From Candidatus Faecousia faecavium (GTDB lineage: Bacteria; Bacillota; Clostridia; Oscillospirales; Oscillospiraceae), in the NCBI GenBank assembly GCA_018712645.1, contig DVGO01000017.1:1-44101 (forward strand): a DNA stretch of 44,101 nucleotides, in the 5' to 3' direction. Made by a program: the position numbers and the translations under genes. Positions 23,141 to 31,639 of this stretch are shown piece by piece; position 1 is the first letter of the stretch; each line of letters opens with the position of its first letter. The notes under the pieces are model-generated. The model saw nothing but the letters and a program-made list of their open reading frames with translations, was not told the origin of the DNA and did not search any database.

Positions 23141-24637
23141 TTACGCCGCAGCGGGCAGGGTGGTTTCTTCCACTGCCTGGGTGGTTTCCACCACAGAAAG
23201 GGTAGATTCTGCACTTTCGTACTTTTCCGGATTTGTTGCCAGATCCAGATAGTAAGCTTCCCGATCGGTCTTGGCCTGGGCCAGATAGTCCTGGCACTCC
23301 TTCAGACCATCGCCTACAATATCCATGGTACGTTTGTAGGATGCCTGAGCGGAGGAGAAGTTATTTGCGGTGAGGTTGAACATCTGGGTCCACTGGTCTT
23401 CCTTGCTGATGTCCAGGGGCAGAATGTTGTATTCTCGGGAACCGTTGTTGCTGTGCATGTTCACCCAAACGGGCAGCACATCGGCACCGGAGAGGTAAAC
23501 CTTACCGTCGGAGTACTTTTCAAAGGTCACGGAGAACAATGCGCCGTCCTCGGTATGGGCAGTGCTGACGTAGGAGATATTGCCCAGCCGCTGGTTGGAA
23601 ACGGCATTGCCCAGAGAATAGATGATTACGGTCTTGTGGTCGGGGTCAACACTGCTCTGCAGCAGGTCCACCGGCTCTACCACGTGAGGATGGCCGCCCA
23701 CAATTACATCCACGCCCATGTCGCACAGTTTCTGGGCCACGGCGCGCTGAGTGTTGTTCTCCTGAAGCTGATATTCCACACCCCAGTGCAGGAATACCAT
23801 GGTGGCCTCAGCGCCGTCTGCCTTCATATCGGCCAGGTGCTGCTCTACCTCGGAGTAAAACTTATCCAGATTGGTTTCCATGAAGTAGTTGACGATGCCT
23901 GCCTGGGACAGAGCGGCGTTGCCGTTGAGCTGAGGCCGTCCGTCGGAGGTTACGCCGGTGGCGTAGGTGTAGCAGAGCATGCCGATTTTGATGCCGTTCA
24001 CATCCACCACTTCATATTTCTTTTCCTCGTCATTGAGCATGGTGCCCAGGGTTTTCAGACCCTTGCCCCGAACCTGCTCCAGGGTGCGCAGGATGCCGGA
24101 GGCGGTGGTGTCGCCGCAGTGGTTGTTGGCGGTGAGCAGCATATCGTAGCCGGCATTGATTACGGAATCCACAATGGAATCCGGGCAGTTAAAATGGGGA
24201 TTGCCCTGAATGGGATAATCCGGGCCGCCCAAGGTGGTTTCCAGATTGGCGGCGGCGTAATCGTAGGCGGAGGTGTAATCCTTCAAATACTGGAAGATGG
24301 AATCAAAGTTGTAGCCATCACCGGTGGCGCAGGTGTCGATGATGGGCTTGTGCATCAGCAGGTCACCCATGGTGGCAATACTGGCGGTAGCTACCACGGT
24401 TTCCGGTTCCGGTGCGGGAGCAGTGGTTGGCACCTGGGTTTCCGCCGGAGCCTGGGAGGGTGTGGTGCCACTGTTCGGCAGCTGCACGGTGCTTTCCGGA
24501 GTGGAAACAGAGGGAGTTTTATTCACCAGATCAATGCACATCCAGACCACCAGGGCGGTGGCAGCAATCATCAGGATAATCAGAACCACCAGAATCGGGG
24601 TGGCAGAAGAGCGTCTGCGGTTGGGTTTACGGGACAT
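23141..24637 (-). CDS. CapA-family metallophosphatase-like, membrane-anchored
   Basis: The 498-residue protein has a positively charged N-terminus, one membrane helix (residues 14-36), a Pro/Thr-rich spacer to about 85, and an extracellular CapA/PgsA domain. The family's metal-site motifs appear in order: MGDLLMH, NLETTLGG, TANNHCGD, FLHWGVEY and GGHPHVVEP. CapA proteins take part in poly-gamma-glutamate capsule formation, but stand-alone members are widespread and unassigned. No other capsule genes are nearby. The C-terminal 100 residues form an extra helical tail. It follows alr by 50 bases and probably shares its promoter. Confidence 0.88.
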   Translation of the reverse strand: MSRKPNRRRSSATPILVVLIILMIAATALVVWMCIDLVNKTPSVSTPESTVQLPNSGTTPSQAPAETQVPTTAPAPEPETVVATASIATMGDLLMHKPIIDTCATGDGYNFDSIFQYLKDYTSAYDYAAANLETTLGGPDYPIQGNPHFNCPDSIVDSVINAGYDMLLTANNHCGDTTASGILRTLEQVRGKGLKTLGTMLNDEEKKYEVVDVNGIKIGMLCYTYATGVTSDGRPQLNGNAALSQAGIVNYFMETNLDKFYSEVEQHLADMKADGAEATMVFLHWGVEYQLQENNTQRAVAQKLCDMGVDVIVGGHPHVVEPVDLLQSSVDPDHKTVIIYSLGNAVSNQRLGNISYVSTAHTEDGALFSVTFEKYSDGKVYLSGADVLPVWVNMHSNNGSREYNILPLDISKEDQWTQMFNLTANNFSSAQASYKRTMDIVGDGLKECQDYLAQAKTDREAYYLDLATNPEKYESAESTLSVVETTQAVEETTLPAAA

Positions 24638-24687
24638 TGAGATCCTCCTTTGTTTTGGATTTCATAGGCGATTGGAACTGCCGGAAG

Positions 24688-25851
24688 TCAGTTGTCCAGC
24701 AGATAATGGACGGAATGAATGACTTTGCCGCCGCTGAGGTACAGACGGGGAACCCGGCGGCTGATGCCGCAGACAAACTCGTAGTTGAAGCTGTCCGCAG
24801 CCTGAGCGATGTCCTCAACGCTGATGGATTCTTCCCCATCCCGACCGATGAGGGTCACCGGCGTACCGGGCTGGACATCGGGGATGCCGGTGACATCCAC
24901 CATCATCTGGTCCATGCAGACCCGGCCCAGAATGGGGGCCTTCTTTCCGTTTATGAGGACATGGAACTTATTCGACAGACTCCGGCGGTAGCCGTCGGCA
25001 TATCCCACCGGGACGGTGGCAACCACCGTGTCCCGGCTGGTGACATAGGTGCCTCCGTAACTGATTTCCCGGCCGGCGGGCAGGGTTTTGACACAGGTCA
25101 CATGGCTGAACCACTGCAGTGCCGGGGTCAGGGCCAGCTGCTCGGTAGAAACCTCGGTGCTGGGGTACAGACCGTAGGTAACGATGCCGGAGCGAACCAT
25201 TTCGTAATGGTTGGCAAAATTCATCAGGCCTGCGGAATTGTCCAGGTGCCGTATGGGGATGGACACGCCCCGCTGTTTCAGCATGGCATCGAATTTGTCA
25301 AACAATTCAGCCTGCTTTTGTGCCCGACTTAAATCGGCACAGTCGGCGGTGGCAAAGTGGCTGAACAATCCTTCAGCGGTCAGGCCGGGAAGGGCAGCGA
25401 TTTTGGCGCACAGGTCGGCGGATTCTTCGCTGACCTGAAAGCCGATCCGGCTCATGCCGGTGTCCACCGCAAAATGGAAAGCGGCGGTTTTTCCCAACAG
25501 TACCGCAGTCTGGGAAAGGGCCAGGGCATCTTCCCACCGGAAGATGGCGGGACGAATCTGCTGATTGATGGCGGTGGGGTAAGCCTCCACCGGGGTATGG
25601 CCCAGAATCAGAATCGGCGTATCCAGTCCGGCCTGACGCAGTTCCATAGCTTCCAGCATGGAGCTGACGCCAAAGAAAGCACAGCGCGTTTGCAGCAGCC
25701 GGGCCACCGGAATGGCACCGTGACCATAGGCGTCGGCCTTGATGACTGCCATGACGGCAGTCTGGGCTTTTTCACAAATCGCATCAAAATTGGATGAAAT
25801 GGCATCTAAGTCAATTTTGACCAGCGTGCTGTCAAAATTCAAGAATATCAA
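24688..25851 (-). CDS. alr: Alanine racemase
   Basis: This PLP enzyme makes D-alanine for the cell wall. Lys38 in VIKADAYGHG is the PLP lysine. The catalytic Tyr lies in EISYGGTYVTS, and the VCMDQMMVDVT segment is typical. The start codon is TTG at 25851 or TTG at 25842; neither has a strong ribosome site, and no ATG lies near the conserved N-terminus (LVKIDLDAISSNF). Length 387 is normal. It is divergent from the DUF3786 gene and followed by the CapA-type gene. Confidence 0.94.
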   Translation of the reverse strand: MIFLNFDSTLVKIDLDAISSNFDAICEKAQTAVMAVIKADAYGHGAIPVARLLQTRCAFFGVSSMLEAMELRQAGLDTPILILGHTPVEAYPTAINQQIRPAIFRWEDALALSQTAVLLGKTAAFHFAVDTGMSRIGFQVSEESADLCAKIAALPGLTAEGLFSHFATADCADLSRAQKQAELFDKFDAMLKQRGVSIPIRHLDNSAGLMNFANHYEMVRSGIVTYGLYPSTEVSTEQLALTPALQWFSHVTCVKTLPAGREISYGGTYVTSRDTVVATVPVGYADGYRRSLSNKFHVLINGKKAPILGRVCMDQMMVDVTGIPDVQPGTPVTLIGRDGEESISVEDIAQAADSFNYEFVCGISRRVPRLYLSGGKVIHSVHYLLDN

Positions 25852-25875
25852 CTCACTTACTTCACAATTGGAACC

Positions 25876-25904
25876 ATTCTAACATAGAAATTGGAAAAAG
25901 TAAA
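25876..25904 (-). promoter_or_regulatory. Promoter of alr
   Basis: On the minus strand TTTACT, a 17-base spacer and TAGAAT with an extended TG upstream. It starts transcription about 20 bases before the TTG start, leaving a short leader. Confidence 0.6.
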
Positions 25905-25926
25905 CCTAAAAACCATTAAGCTTTTC

Positions 25927-25955
25927 TTGCGGACAAGGCTATTTGGTGCTATAGT
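25927..25955 (+). promoter_or_regulatory. Promoter of the DUF3786 gene
   Basis: TTGCGG, 17-base spacer, TATAGT, 37 bases before the start codon. Confidence 0.62.
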
Positions 25956-25992
25956 GAGGGAAAGAAAACAAGGCAGAAGAAAGGAGAATTTC

Positions 25993-26604
25993 ATGCAGCG
26001 CACGGATAACTACCAAATCCAGGCCGGACAGGCCAAGCAGAAGTTTCTCACCTATGACCAGCAGGCGCTGATCCGCAAGCTGAATCTGGCCTACGACGAC
26101 GTGTACCTCTATCCCGTACTGTTTCGTCAGACCTACCGCCTGCATCGCAAGACCGGCAATCTGGAGCGAAAAGTCGGAGAAACCTGGGCTGACGCCAACA
26201 CCTTTGCCGAAGTGATGACCATGCTGGATCTGATCTGCGACAGCCGGGAGGACCGGTTTCTCACCGGAACATTCCGGAACATGGCTTCTTTCGGCCTGAT
26301 GTTTCATACCAACCTGCTGGAAGATTCCCGGGACCCCTGGGCGGAATTGTTCCAGGAAAACCCGGAAGGTCTGCGCAAGGCCTGTCAGACCTTGGAAGGC
26401 CGCCCCTTACCCAACGGGGACATTGCCTACGCCATTGAGATTTTTGACGGGCTGGAAATTGCGCTGCAATTCTGGTTCGCCGATGAGGATTTTCCACCCA
26501 GTCTGCGGTTTTTGTGGGATGAAAATGCCCTGATGTACATCCGCTACGAAACCATGCACTATGCCAAGGGGCTGCTGCTGGACATGCTGAAGCAGAGAAT
26601 GTAA
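25993..26604 (+). CDS. DUF3786-family protein
   Basis: The 203-residue soluble protein begins MQRTDNYQIQAGQAKQKFL at ATG 25993, after AAAGGAG; the upstream frame includes the promoter and is not coding. The C-terminal FADEDFPPSLRFLWDENALM and YETMHYAKGLLLDML are the parts I associate with DUF3786. No catalytic motif is evident and the function is unknown. It has its own promoter and terminator. It does not resemble its neighbours in function. Confidence 0.75.
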   Translation: MQRTDNYQIQAGQAKQKFLTYDQQALIRKLNLAYDDVYLYPVLFRQTYRLHRKTGNLERKVGETWADANTFAEVMTMLDLICDSREDRFLTGTFRNMASFGLMFHTNLLEDSRDPWAELFQENPEGLRKACQTLEGRPLPNGDIAYAIEIFDGLEIALQFWFADEDFPPSLRFLWDENALMYIRYETMHYAKGLLLDMLKQRM

Positions 26605-26608
26605 AAAA

Positions 26609-26632
26609 GCGCTGCCGGAACTCCGGCAGCGC
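26609..26632. terminator. Bidirectional terminator
   Basis: Ten-base arms (GCGCTGCCGG / CCGGCAGCGC) with loop AACT. The six-base A run before it gives a T run for the minus-strand DUF805 transcript. Confidence 0.85.
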
Positions 26633-26644
26633 CTTTACAGCTTC

Positions 26645-27010
26645 TTATGCTTTGGGATTGGGACCCCACTGGTTATCCTCGGTGCTGTCTTTGCAGAACT
26701 GAACCAGCAGAATGATTCCGCCCACCAGGGGAATCAGAATAAACAGATACCACCAGCCACTTTTGCCCACATCATGGAGTCTGCGGATGCAGATTGCCAG
26801 GCTGGGAACCAAAATGGCCAGTGACCACAGGCCGGACAGGAATGCCAAGCTATTGGGCAGCATTGCCAGCACAAAAGACACAATGACATTGAACAGCATC
26901 ACCCACCAATATTCACTGCGCCGGGAGCGGCCGCCGAAATCGGTATAACGGGAGAAGAACAGTGATACAGCTTCCAAAAATCCAACAGAATGCTTAGGGG
27001 TTTCGTACAT
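26645..27010 (-). CDS. DUF805-family membrane protein
   Basis: The 121-residue protein has the family landmarks: F-x-G-R-S-R-R-S-E-Y-W-W (residues 25-36), then three or four membrane helices, and RRLHDVGKSGWWYL. The C-terminus CKDSTEDNQWGPNP is also typical. The role is unknown; members are common small inner-membrane proteins. It lies 36 bases after the phosphoribosyltransferase gene with no promoter visible between, so they are probably co-transcribed. Confidence 0.92.
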   Translation of the reverse strand: MYETPKHSVGFLEAVSLFFSRYTDFGGRSRRSEYWWVMLFNVIVSFVLAMLPNSLAFLSGLWSLAILVPSLAICIRRLHDVGKSGWWYLFILIPLVGGIILLVQFCKDSTEDNQWGPNPKA

Positions 27011-27046
27011 AATTTCTACCTCCGTTTTTCTATTTTGTTTTTGTCT

Positions 27047-27610
27047 TTAATTTGTCCCTTCCATAACGGTTCCGTCGGGGTGGAACAGGGGCAGCTTTTC
27101 CAGATAGATCAGGTCTTTCCGCTCCTGGGCATCGCCTTCTGCCAGAATGGCCATGCGGCCGCAGATTTCGCCGCCGGCTTCTTCCACCAGGGTTTCCAGA
27201 GCCTTCAGGCTTTCGCCGGTGGAGATCACATCGTCCACAATCAGAATCTTCTTGCCCTTCATCCGCTCTGCGTCGGCACCATCCAGATACAGCTTCTGCT
27301 CCTTGGCAGTGGTGATGGAGTGGACGGTAACGCCGAACACATCCTTCATATACAGCTTCGGTGCCTTCCGGGCCAGAATGTAGCGGGAATTTCCTGCCTG
27401 ACGGGCCATCTCATGGGCCAGGGGAATGCCCTTGGCTTCGGCGGTGATGATGTAGTCATACTCCGGAGCCTTGGCCAGCAGTTCCCGGGCGCAGGCAACG
27501 GTGAGTTCCGGGTCGCCGAAAATGACGAAACCGGCAATATACAGGGTATCGCTGACCGGACAGATGGGCAGATCCCGCTCCAGGCCTGCGACTTTCATAC
27601 GATAGTACAT
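27047..27610 (-). CDS. Purine-type phosphoribosyltransferase
   Basis: The 187-residue protein starts MYYRMKVAGLERDLPICPV at the ATG ending at 27610, with AAGGAG upstream. The PRPP-binding motif is KILIVDDVISTGES (the two Asp and TGES). The flexible-loop and base-recognition segments include YIITAEAKGIPLAHEMA and RYILARKAPKLYM. The pattern is close to adenine or xanthine phosphoribosyltransferases, but the N-terminal part differs from the usual Apt, so I leave the base unassigned. It probably salvages a purine. Confidence 0.85.
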   Translation of the reverse strand: MYYRMKVAGLERDLPICPVSDTLYIAGFVIFGDPELTVACARELLAKAPEYDYIITAEAKGIPLAHEMARQAGNSRYILARKAPKLYMKDVFGVTVHSITTAKEQKLYLDGADAERMKGKKILIVDDVISTGESLKALETLVEEAGGEICGRMAILAEGDAQERKDLIYLEKLPLFHPDGTVMEGTN

Positions 27611-27641
27611 GGGGCTCACTCCTTTTCCTCTTATCAAAACA

Positions 27642-27669
27642 ATTATACTACCCGGCAGAAAAATGTCAA
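27642..27669 (-). promoter_or_regulatory. Promoter of the phosphoribosyltransferase gene
   Basis: On the minus strand TTGACA, a 16-base spacer and TATAAT, about 30 bases before the start codon. There is no riboswitch-like structure in the short leader. Confidence 0.8.
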
Positions 27670-27697
27670 GATTGGCAGAAGAAAAGGACCGTTTCTC

Positions 27698-27952
27698 TTA
27701 CGGAATAATTGCCAGCAGGGCCATGACGGCAATCCCCGGAAGCCCCAGAAAACCGGCAATGAGCACCGTGGCGGCGTTGATGGGGAACAAAATTCCGGTA
27801 AAGCTGGAAATGGCGTTGAGCAGCCACAGGCAGATAAATCCTGCGGCAGAGTGCAGTCCAATTTTGAAAATCAGCTTCATGGGCAGCACCAGCAGCCGGA
27901 TGAGCACGATGGCCAGCAAAGCAGGGATCAGCAGCGTAACAATTTCTTCCAT
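27698..27952 (-). CDS. bofA: BofA-family pro-sigma-K processing inhibitor
   Basis: The 84-residue protein has two or three membrane helices and the family's LLHSAAGFICLWLLN-like core (IGLHSAAGFICLWLLNAISS) followed by FPINAATVLIAGFLGLPG. BofA holds the sigma-K processing protease in an inactive complex in the outer forespore membrane until SpoIVB signals. GGAGG precedes ATG 27952. It appears as a single-gene unit. Confidence 0.92.
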   Translation of the reverse strand: MEEIVTLLIPALLAIVLIRLLVLPMKLIFKIGLHSAAGFICLWLLNAISSFTGILFPINAATVLIAGFLGLPGIAVMALLAIIP

Positions 27953-28296
27953 AATTTTCCTCCGTATACCTTAGATTGTGCCGGGCATGCTACCCTTGGA
28001 CAGCACAAGGAACAGAAAGCAAATGCGACGGCAATTGCAGCATCCGTTTCCATAGTCTGTCAAGTGTATCGCCGAATGCGCAGCGGTGTGATGCGAAAAA
28101 AAGGGTGAGAAGGGAACAGCTCGCCCTTGTCCATACTACCATAGCAAAAGCAAAAAGAAAGGAAAACCGGGGCAGATGGCTCCGGTTTTTCTGTTTGTCC
28201 GGGAAATGGGGCGCTCTTGCCGTCGTCTATACAATATGCTGTGGCGTGCCAAAAAAGTGCGGGGCTTTTTTTACAGTATTCTCCTGCGTTTTTCCG
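27953..28296. other. Gene-free region with two hairpins
   Basis: No convincing coding frame on either strand. Hairpin 1 (28101-28128, AAGGGTGAG / CTCGCCCTT with one GT pair) is followed by seven T on the minus strand, a terminator for leftward transcripts. Hairpin 2 (28163-28189, AAAACCGG / CCGGTTTT) has T-rich tails on both sides. The expected start of any leftward transcript would be near 28230-28300. This could hold a small RNA or just insulate bofA from the dnaD operon. Confidence 0.45.
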
Positions 28297-28325
28297 TTGT
28301 CCCCCGGGGGAAGCTGTGCTATAAT
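28297..28325 (+). promoter_or_regulatory. Promoter of the dnaD-dnaC operon
   Basis: TTGTCC, 17-base spacer, TATAAT, 34 bases before the ATG of the DnaD-domain gene. Confidence 0.72.
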
Positions 28326-28359
28326 GTCTATAATTAGCGAAATTAGCGAGGAATGCCCC

Positions 28360-29244
28360 ATGATGACAGAATCTTTGAAGCTTTCCCAGAATGATGTGCG
28401 GAAGCTTTTGAGCGCAGCCAGCCCGGATGCGGCGCTGCTGCATTTGTACTTAGCCTGCGGCAACCGCCTGGAAGATGCGGAAGCCGAATTAAATATGAAC
28501 CAATCCCGCATCAGCTGCGCCGCAGCAACATTGCGGCAGCTGGGACTGATTATGGAGAACCGGCCCAGCCACATTGCCCCGGGAGAGCGGCCCAGCTATT
28601 CGGAAAAGGATGTGCTGGAAGCCATGGATGGCGACCAGTCCTTCCGCAGCCTCTATGGAGAAGTCCAGCGTCTGCTGGGCCGGAGCCTGAATACCGAGGA
28701 ACTGAAAATCCTGCTGGGCTTTGTCCGGTATTTGGGATTCCCGGCGGATGTGATTTCCGTGCTGGTGTGCTACTGCAAGGATCGGGCACGGCAGCGGGGC
28801 AGCCTGCGCAATCCTTCTCTTCGCACCATCGAGAAGGAAGCCTACGCCTGGGCCGAGCAGGGCATTGACTCCGTGGAAGAAGCAGCTGCCTATATCCAGG
28901 CTCAGAATGTCCGCAATTCCAGGCTGTTCCGGCTGATGCAGATGCTGCAGATCCGGGGCCGGAGCCTGACCGGGGCGGAAGAACGCTACGCCCAGAACTG
29001 GCTGGACCTGGGACTGGAAGACGAATTGATCTCCATGGCCTATGAGCGCACCTGCCTGAATACCGGCGGGCTGAACTGGTCGTACATGAATAAGATTTTG
29101 CAGCGCTGGCACCAGCAGGGCCTGCGCACCGCCGAGGAAGTCCGAAACGGCGATCACAAGAGCAGCGTTCCCAAGGGCGCTTCCGGTCAGCTGGGTACAG
29201 CGGAATTGGAAGCCATCCAGAGAGTGCTGCGGGAGGAGGGATAA
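28360..29244 (+). CDS. DnaD-domain primosomal protein
   Basis: The 294-residue protein begins MMTESLKLSQNDVRKLLSA after GAGGAA; the open frame extending upstream covers the gene-free region and promoter. The N-terminal part is a winged-helix-like domain. Two DnaD-type C-terminal units follow: about residues 85-160 (LNTEELKILLGFVRYLGFPADVISVLVCYC) and 195-260 (YAQNWLDLGLEDELISMAYERT). DnaD helps load the replicative helicase at origins and restart sites. It is followed after three bases by a DnaC-like loader, so the two form a helicase-loading pair. Confidence 0.9.
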   Translation: MMTESLKLSQNDVRKLLSAASPDAALLHLYLACGNRLEDAEAELNMNQSRISCAAATLRQLGLIMENRPSHIAPGERPSYSEKDVLEAMDGDQSFRSLYGEVQRLLGRSLNTEELKILLGFVRYLGFPADVISVLVCYCKDRARQRGSLRNPSLRTIEKEAYAWAEQGIDSVEEAAAYIQAQNVRNSRLFRLMQMLQIRGRSLTGAEERYAQNWLDLGLEDELISMAYERTCLNTGGLNWSYMNKILQRWHQQGLRTAEEVRNGDHKSSVPKGASGQLGTAELEAIQRVLREEG

Positions 29245-29247
29245 GCC

Positions 29248-30231
29248 ATGCCATATAGCTCAGAAGTGGTGCGGCGGGCCAGAGCCCGTTTGGCCCAGGC
29301 CAAGGAAGACCGGGAATCGGAAAACCGGCAGCACCTGGCGGAGGCTTATGCCAAAGTCCCCCGAATCAAGGAAATTGACATGCAGCTGCGCTCCACCCTG
29401 GCCCGGGCTGCCCAGGCGGCGTTTCAGCAGGGCAGCGACGGCCGGGAACTGATGGAGCGAGCCCGACAGGAAAATCTGGCCCTGCAGCGGGAGCGTGCCA
29501 GTCTGGCAGCAGCCTATTTTGAAGAAGGTTACCTGGACGACAGTCCTATCTGCGACAAGTGCGGCGGAAGCGGCTATGTGGGTACCACCATGTGCGAATG
29601 CCTGCGGGAACTGTGCCGCCAGGAGCAGAAGAAGGAAGTTTCTATCCTCTCCGGCAGCAAGGAGAGCTTCAACCAGTTCCGGCTGGATTATTACCCCGAC
29701 CGGATTGATCCCCAGTACGGCGCCAGTCCCCGGGTGATTATGGAGAAAAATCTGCAAAATTGCCGCCGCTACGCCCTGACCTTCACCCCCAACGCGGGAA
29801 ATCTGCTGTTTGTTGGTGGAACGGGACTGGGCAAAACCTTCCTGTCCGCCTGCATCGCCCGGGCGGTGGCGGATCGGGGCTACAGCGTGGTGTACGAGTC
29901 GGCGGCCCACCTGTTTTCCAAGCTGGAGCAGGCCAGATTCCAGCCCAATGAAGAAAACCGCCGGGAAGCAGCCCGGTTTACCGAGTGCGATTTGCTGATC
30001 GTGGATGACCTGGGTACGGAAATGGCGGGGCAGTTTGTGACGGCTTCCCTGTATACCCTGCTTAACGACCGGATTCTGGCAGGAAAACCCATGGTGATCT
30101 CCACCAATTTGAACGTAGACGAAATGAGCTGCCGGTATTCTCCCCAGATTGCCTCCCGCCTTCACGGGGGCTTTCAGCGCCTGACTTTTGTGGGCGAGGA
30201 TATCCGGGTACTGAAAAACAGGGGGTATTGA
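29248..30231 (+). CDS. dnaC: DnaC/DnaI-like helicase loader ATPase
   Basis: The 327-residue protein has a helical N-terminus and a zinc-binding motif (Cys102, Cys105, then Cys116 and Cys118, CDKCGGSGYV...CEC). The AAA+ domain follows, with Walker A GGTGLGKT (Lys196), Walker B LLIVDDLG (Asp253/254), sensor STNL and arginine-finger-like SRL. It should load the replicative helicase together with the DnaD-domain protein. The start ATG 29248 follows GGGAGGAGG closely. Confidence 0.94.
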   Translation: MPYSSEVVRRARARLAQAKEDRESENRQHLAEAYAKVPRIKEIDMQLRSTLARAAQAAFQQGSDGRELMERARQENLALQRERASLAAAYFEEGYLDDSPICDKCGGSGYVGTTMCECLRELCRQEQKKEVSILSGSKESFNQFRLDYYPDRIDPQYGASPRVIMEKNLQNCRRYALTFTPNAGNLLFVGGTGLGKTFLSACIARAVADRGYSVVYESAAHLFSKLEQARFQPNEENRREAARFTECDLLIVDDLGTEMAGQFVTASLYTLLNDRILAGKPMVISTNLNVDEMSCRYSPQIASRLHGGFQRLTFVGEDIRVLKNRGY

Positions 30232-30233
30232 GG

Positions 30234-30881
30234 ATGAAAACCGGAATTTTGTTTGATCTGGACGGCACGCTGCTGGACACCCTGGAAGACCTGCTGGATG
30301 CTACCAACTACGCTCTGAAGCTCCACGGCTTCCCGGAGCGGAGCCTGCCTCAGCTGCGCCGGGTGGTAGGCAACGGCGCCTTGAACCAGATTCGCAAATC
30401 CCTACCCGAAGGAACGCCGGAAGAAGTTGTCCAGGCGGTTCTTGCAGATTATAAGCCTTACTATACCGCCCACTGCCAGGAAAAAACCAGACCCTATCCG
30501 GGAATTGAAAAAGCCCTGGAGCAGCTGGAAGGGAAGTATGCCCTGGCCATTGTGTCCAACAAGCCCGACCCTGCGGTGAAGGAGCTGTGCGCCCAGTATT
30601 TTCCGGGGATGTATGCCCTGGGAGAGACGCCGGACTGCCCCCGCAAGCCTGCCCCGGACATGATCGAAAAAGCCCTGAAAGCCGTCGGCGCAGACCGGGG
30701 AATTTATGTGGGCGACAGCGAAGTGGATATCCTGACTGCTCAGAATGCCAACATGCCCTGCGTCAGCGTGTTCTGGGGCTTCCGGGACCGGGACGTTCTG
30801 GAAGCAGCCGGTGCCCAGCACCTTTGCGCTGATGCGGAAGAAATGGTCCATGCCATTGAACGCCTGGCGGGACAGGAGTGA
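30234..30881 (+). CDS. HAD-family phosphatase, phosphoglycolate-phosphatase-like
   Basis: The 215-residue protein begins MKTGILFDLDGTLLDTLEDL, with nucleophile Asp8 and acid Asp10. Motif II is AIVSNKP, the motif III Lys is in RKPAPDM, and motif IV is YVGDSEVDI. The helical cap between residues 15 and 80 is of the Gph/PGMB kind. It probably dephosphorylates phosphoglycolate or a similar small phosphate. ATG 30234 is chosen since GGGGGT lies seven bases upstream; a TTG at 30228 is also in frame. Confidence 0.9.
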   Translation: MKTGILFDLDGTLLDTLEDLLDATNYALKLHGFPERSLPQLRRVVGNGALNQIRKSLPEGTPEEVVQAVLADYKPYYTAHCQEKTRPYPGIEKALEQLEGKYALAIVSNKPDPAVKELCAQYFPGMYALGETPDCPRKPAPDMIEKALKAVGADRGIYVGDSEVDILTAQNANMPCVSVFWGFRDRDVLEAAGAQHLCADAEEMVHAIERLAGQE

Positions 30882-30890
30882 GAACACGCC

Positions 30891-31466
30891 ATGGCCAATG
30901 AATTTTACGCCCTGATGGGGCGGATGCGCTACATCACCCGCTGGGGCCTGATGCGCAACACCTTTTCGGAAAATATCTCCGAGCACAGCCATCAGGTGGC
31001 GGTGCTGGCCCACGCTCTGGCTCTGATTCGCCGGGACATTCTGAATCTGCCCACCCCGAACCCGGACCGCTGCGCCGTGGCGGCACTGTATCACGACGCT
31101 TCGGAAATTCTCACGGGAGACCTGCCCACCCCCATCAAGTACTACAATCCCAGAATCAAGGATGCCTACAAGCAGGTGGAGCGGGTGGCAGGAAATCGAC
31201 TGCTGGACATGCTGCCCCCGGCCTTGCGGGATAGCTATGCCCATCTGGTGCTGGAAGATGAGGAAGAAGTGCTGCCCTTTGTAAAAGCGGCGGACAAGCT
31301 CTCCGCCCACATCAAGTGTCTGGAAGAGCAGAAGGCGGGCAACACGGAGTTCGACACCGCCGCCAAGCAGACCTGGGATGCCATGAAGGCTATGAGCCGT
31401 CCGGAACTGGACTGGTTTCTGGACAACTGCCTGGGGGCCTACACCCTGAACCTGGACCAGCTGTAA
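30891..31466 (+). CDS. yfbR: YfbR-type HD-domain 5'-deoxynucleotidase
   Basis: The 191-residue protein closely follows E. coli YfbR, which hydrolyses deoxynucleoside 5'-monophosphates. Arg17-Trp18 (substrate selection), His32 in SEHSHQVAVLAH, His68-Asp69 in YHDASEILTGDLPTPIKY, and a later Asp in KAADKLSAHIK make up the HD metal site. It is the last gene of the dnaD-dnaC-HAD operon. The next element after its stop is the tRNA promoter. Confidence 0.94.
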   Translation: MANEFYALMGRMRYITRWGLMRNTFSENISEHSHQVAVLAHALALIRRDILNLPTPNPDRCAVAALYHDASEILTGDLPTPIKYYNPRIKDAYKQVERVAGNRLLDMLPPALRDSYAHLVLEDEEEVLPFVKAADKLSAHIKCLEEQKAGNTEFDTAAKQTWDAMKAMSRPELDWFLDNCLGAYTLNLDQL

Positions 31467-31469
31467 GGC

Positions 31470-31498
31470 TTGACGGAAAGAAAAAACTATGCTACTAT
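31470..31498 (+). promoter_or_regulatory. Promoter of the disrupted tRNA-Leu
   Basis: TTGACG, 17-base spacer, TACTAT, ending 19 bases before the tRNA 5' end. No terminator lies between here and the intact tRNA at 31697, so this promoter could read through into it. Confidence 0.75.
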
Positions 31499-31517
31499 TA
31501 CGAAAGCCACCAGACCT

Positions 31518-31559
31518 GCCGCTGTGGTGGAATCGGTAGACACAGGGGACTTAAAATCC
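31518..31559 (+). pseudogene. tRNA-Leu(UAA) 5' half, broken in the anticodon stem
   Basis: The 42 bases beginning GCCGCTGTGGTGGAATCGG form the acceptor 5' strand, D arm and anticodon loop (CTTAAAA) of a leucine tRNA. After GGACTTAAAATCC the sequence leaves the tRNA consensus: the rest of the anticodon stem, variable arm, T arm and acceptor 3' strand are missing. The break falls just where tyrosine integrases often cross over. The 5' half differs from the intact tRNA downstream at five positions, so it is not a simple duplication of it. Confidence 0.85.
31547..31559 (+). other. Putative attachment-site core (attL) in tRNA-Leu
   Basis: GGACTTAAAATCC, the anticodon arm core, is the last tRNA-like sequence of the broken copy and recurs exactly at 31726-31738 in the intact tRNA. 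It is the probable crossover segment of the integrase encoded at 31823-33307. The matching right site is expected outside the window. Confidence 0.6.
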
Positions 31560-31639
31560 TGCGTGTCAAATGTAGCACCTAGTTGGAAAAGTGGTTGCAA
31601 TCAGCTTACTTTTTAAATTTAAGCTTTCGTTGTTTTGGA

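Noticed and set aside
26990..28108. A 372-codon plus-strand frame across the phosphoribosyltransferase and bofA genes
   Set aside because: It is antisense to two recognised genes with promoters and ribosome sites; its product is low in structure and has no known motif.
27976..28359. An N-terminal extension of the DnaD-domain protein
   Set aside because: The open frame continues upstream of 28360, but it covers a TATAAT promoter and hairpins, and the ribosome site GAGGAA fits the start at 28360.
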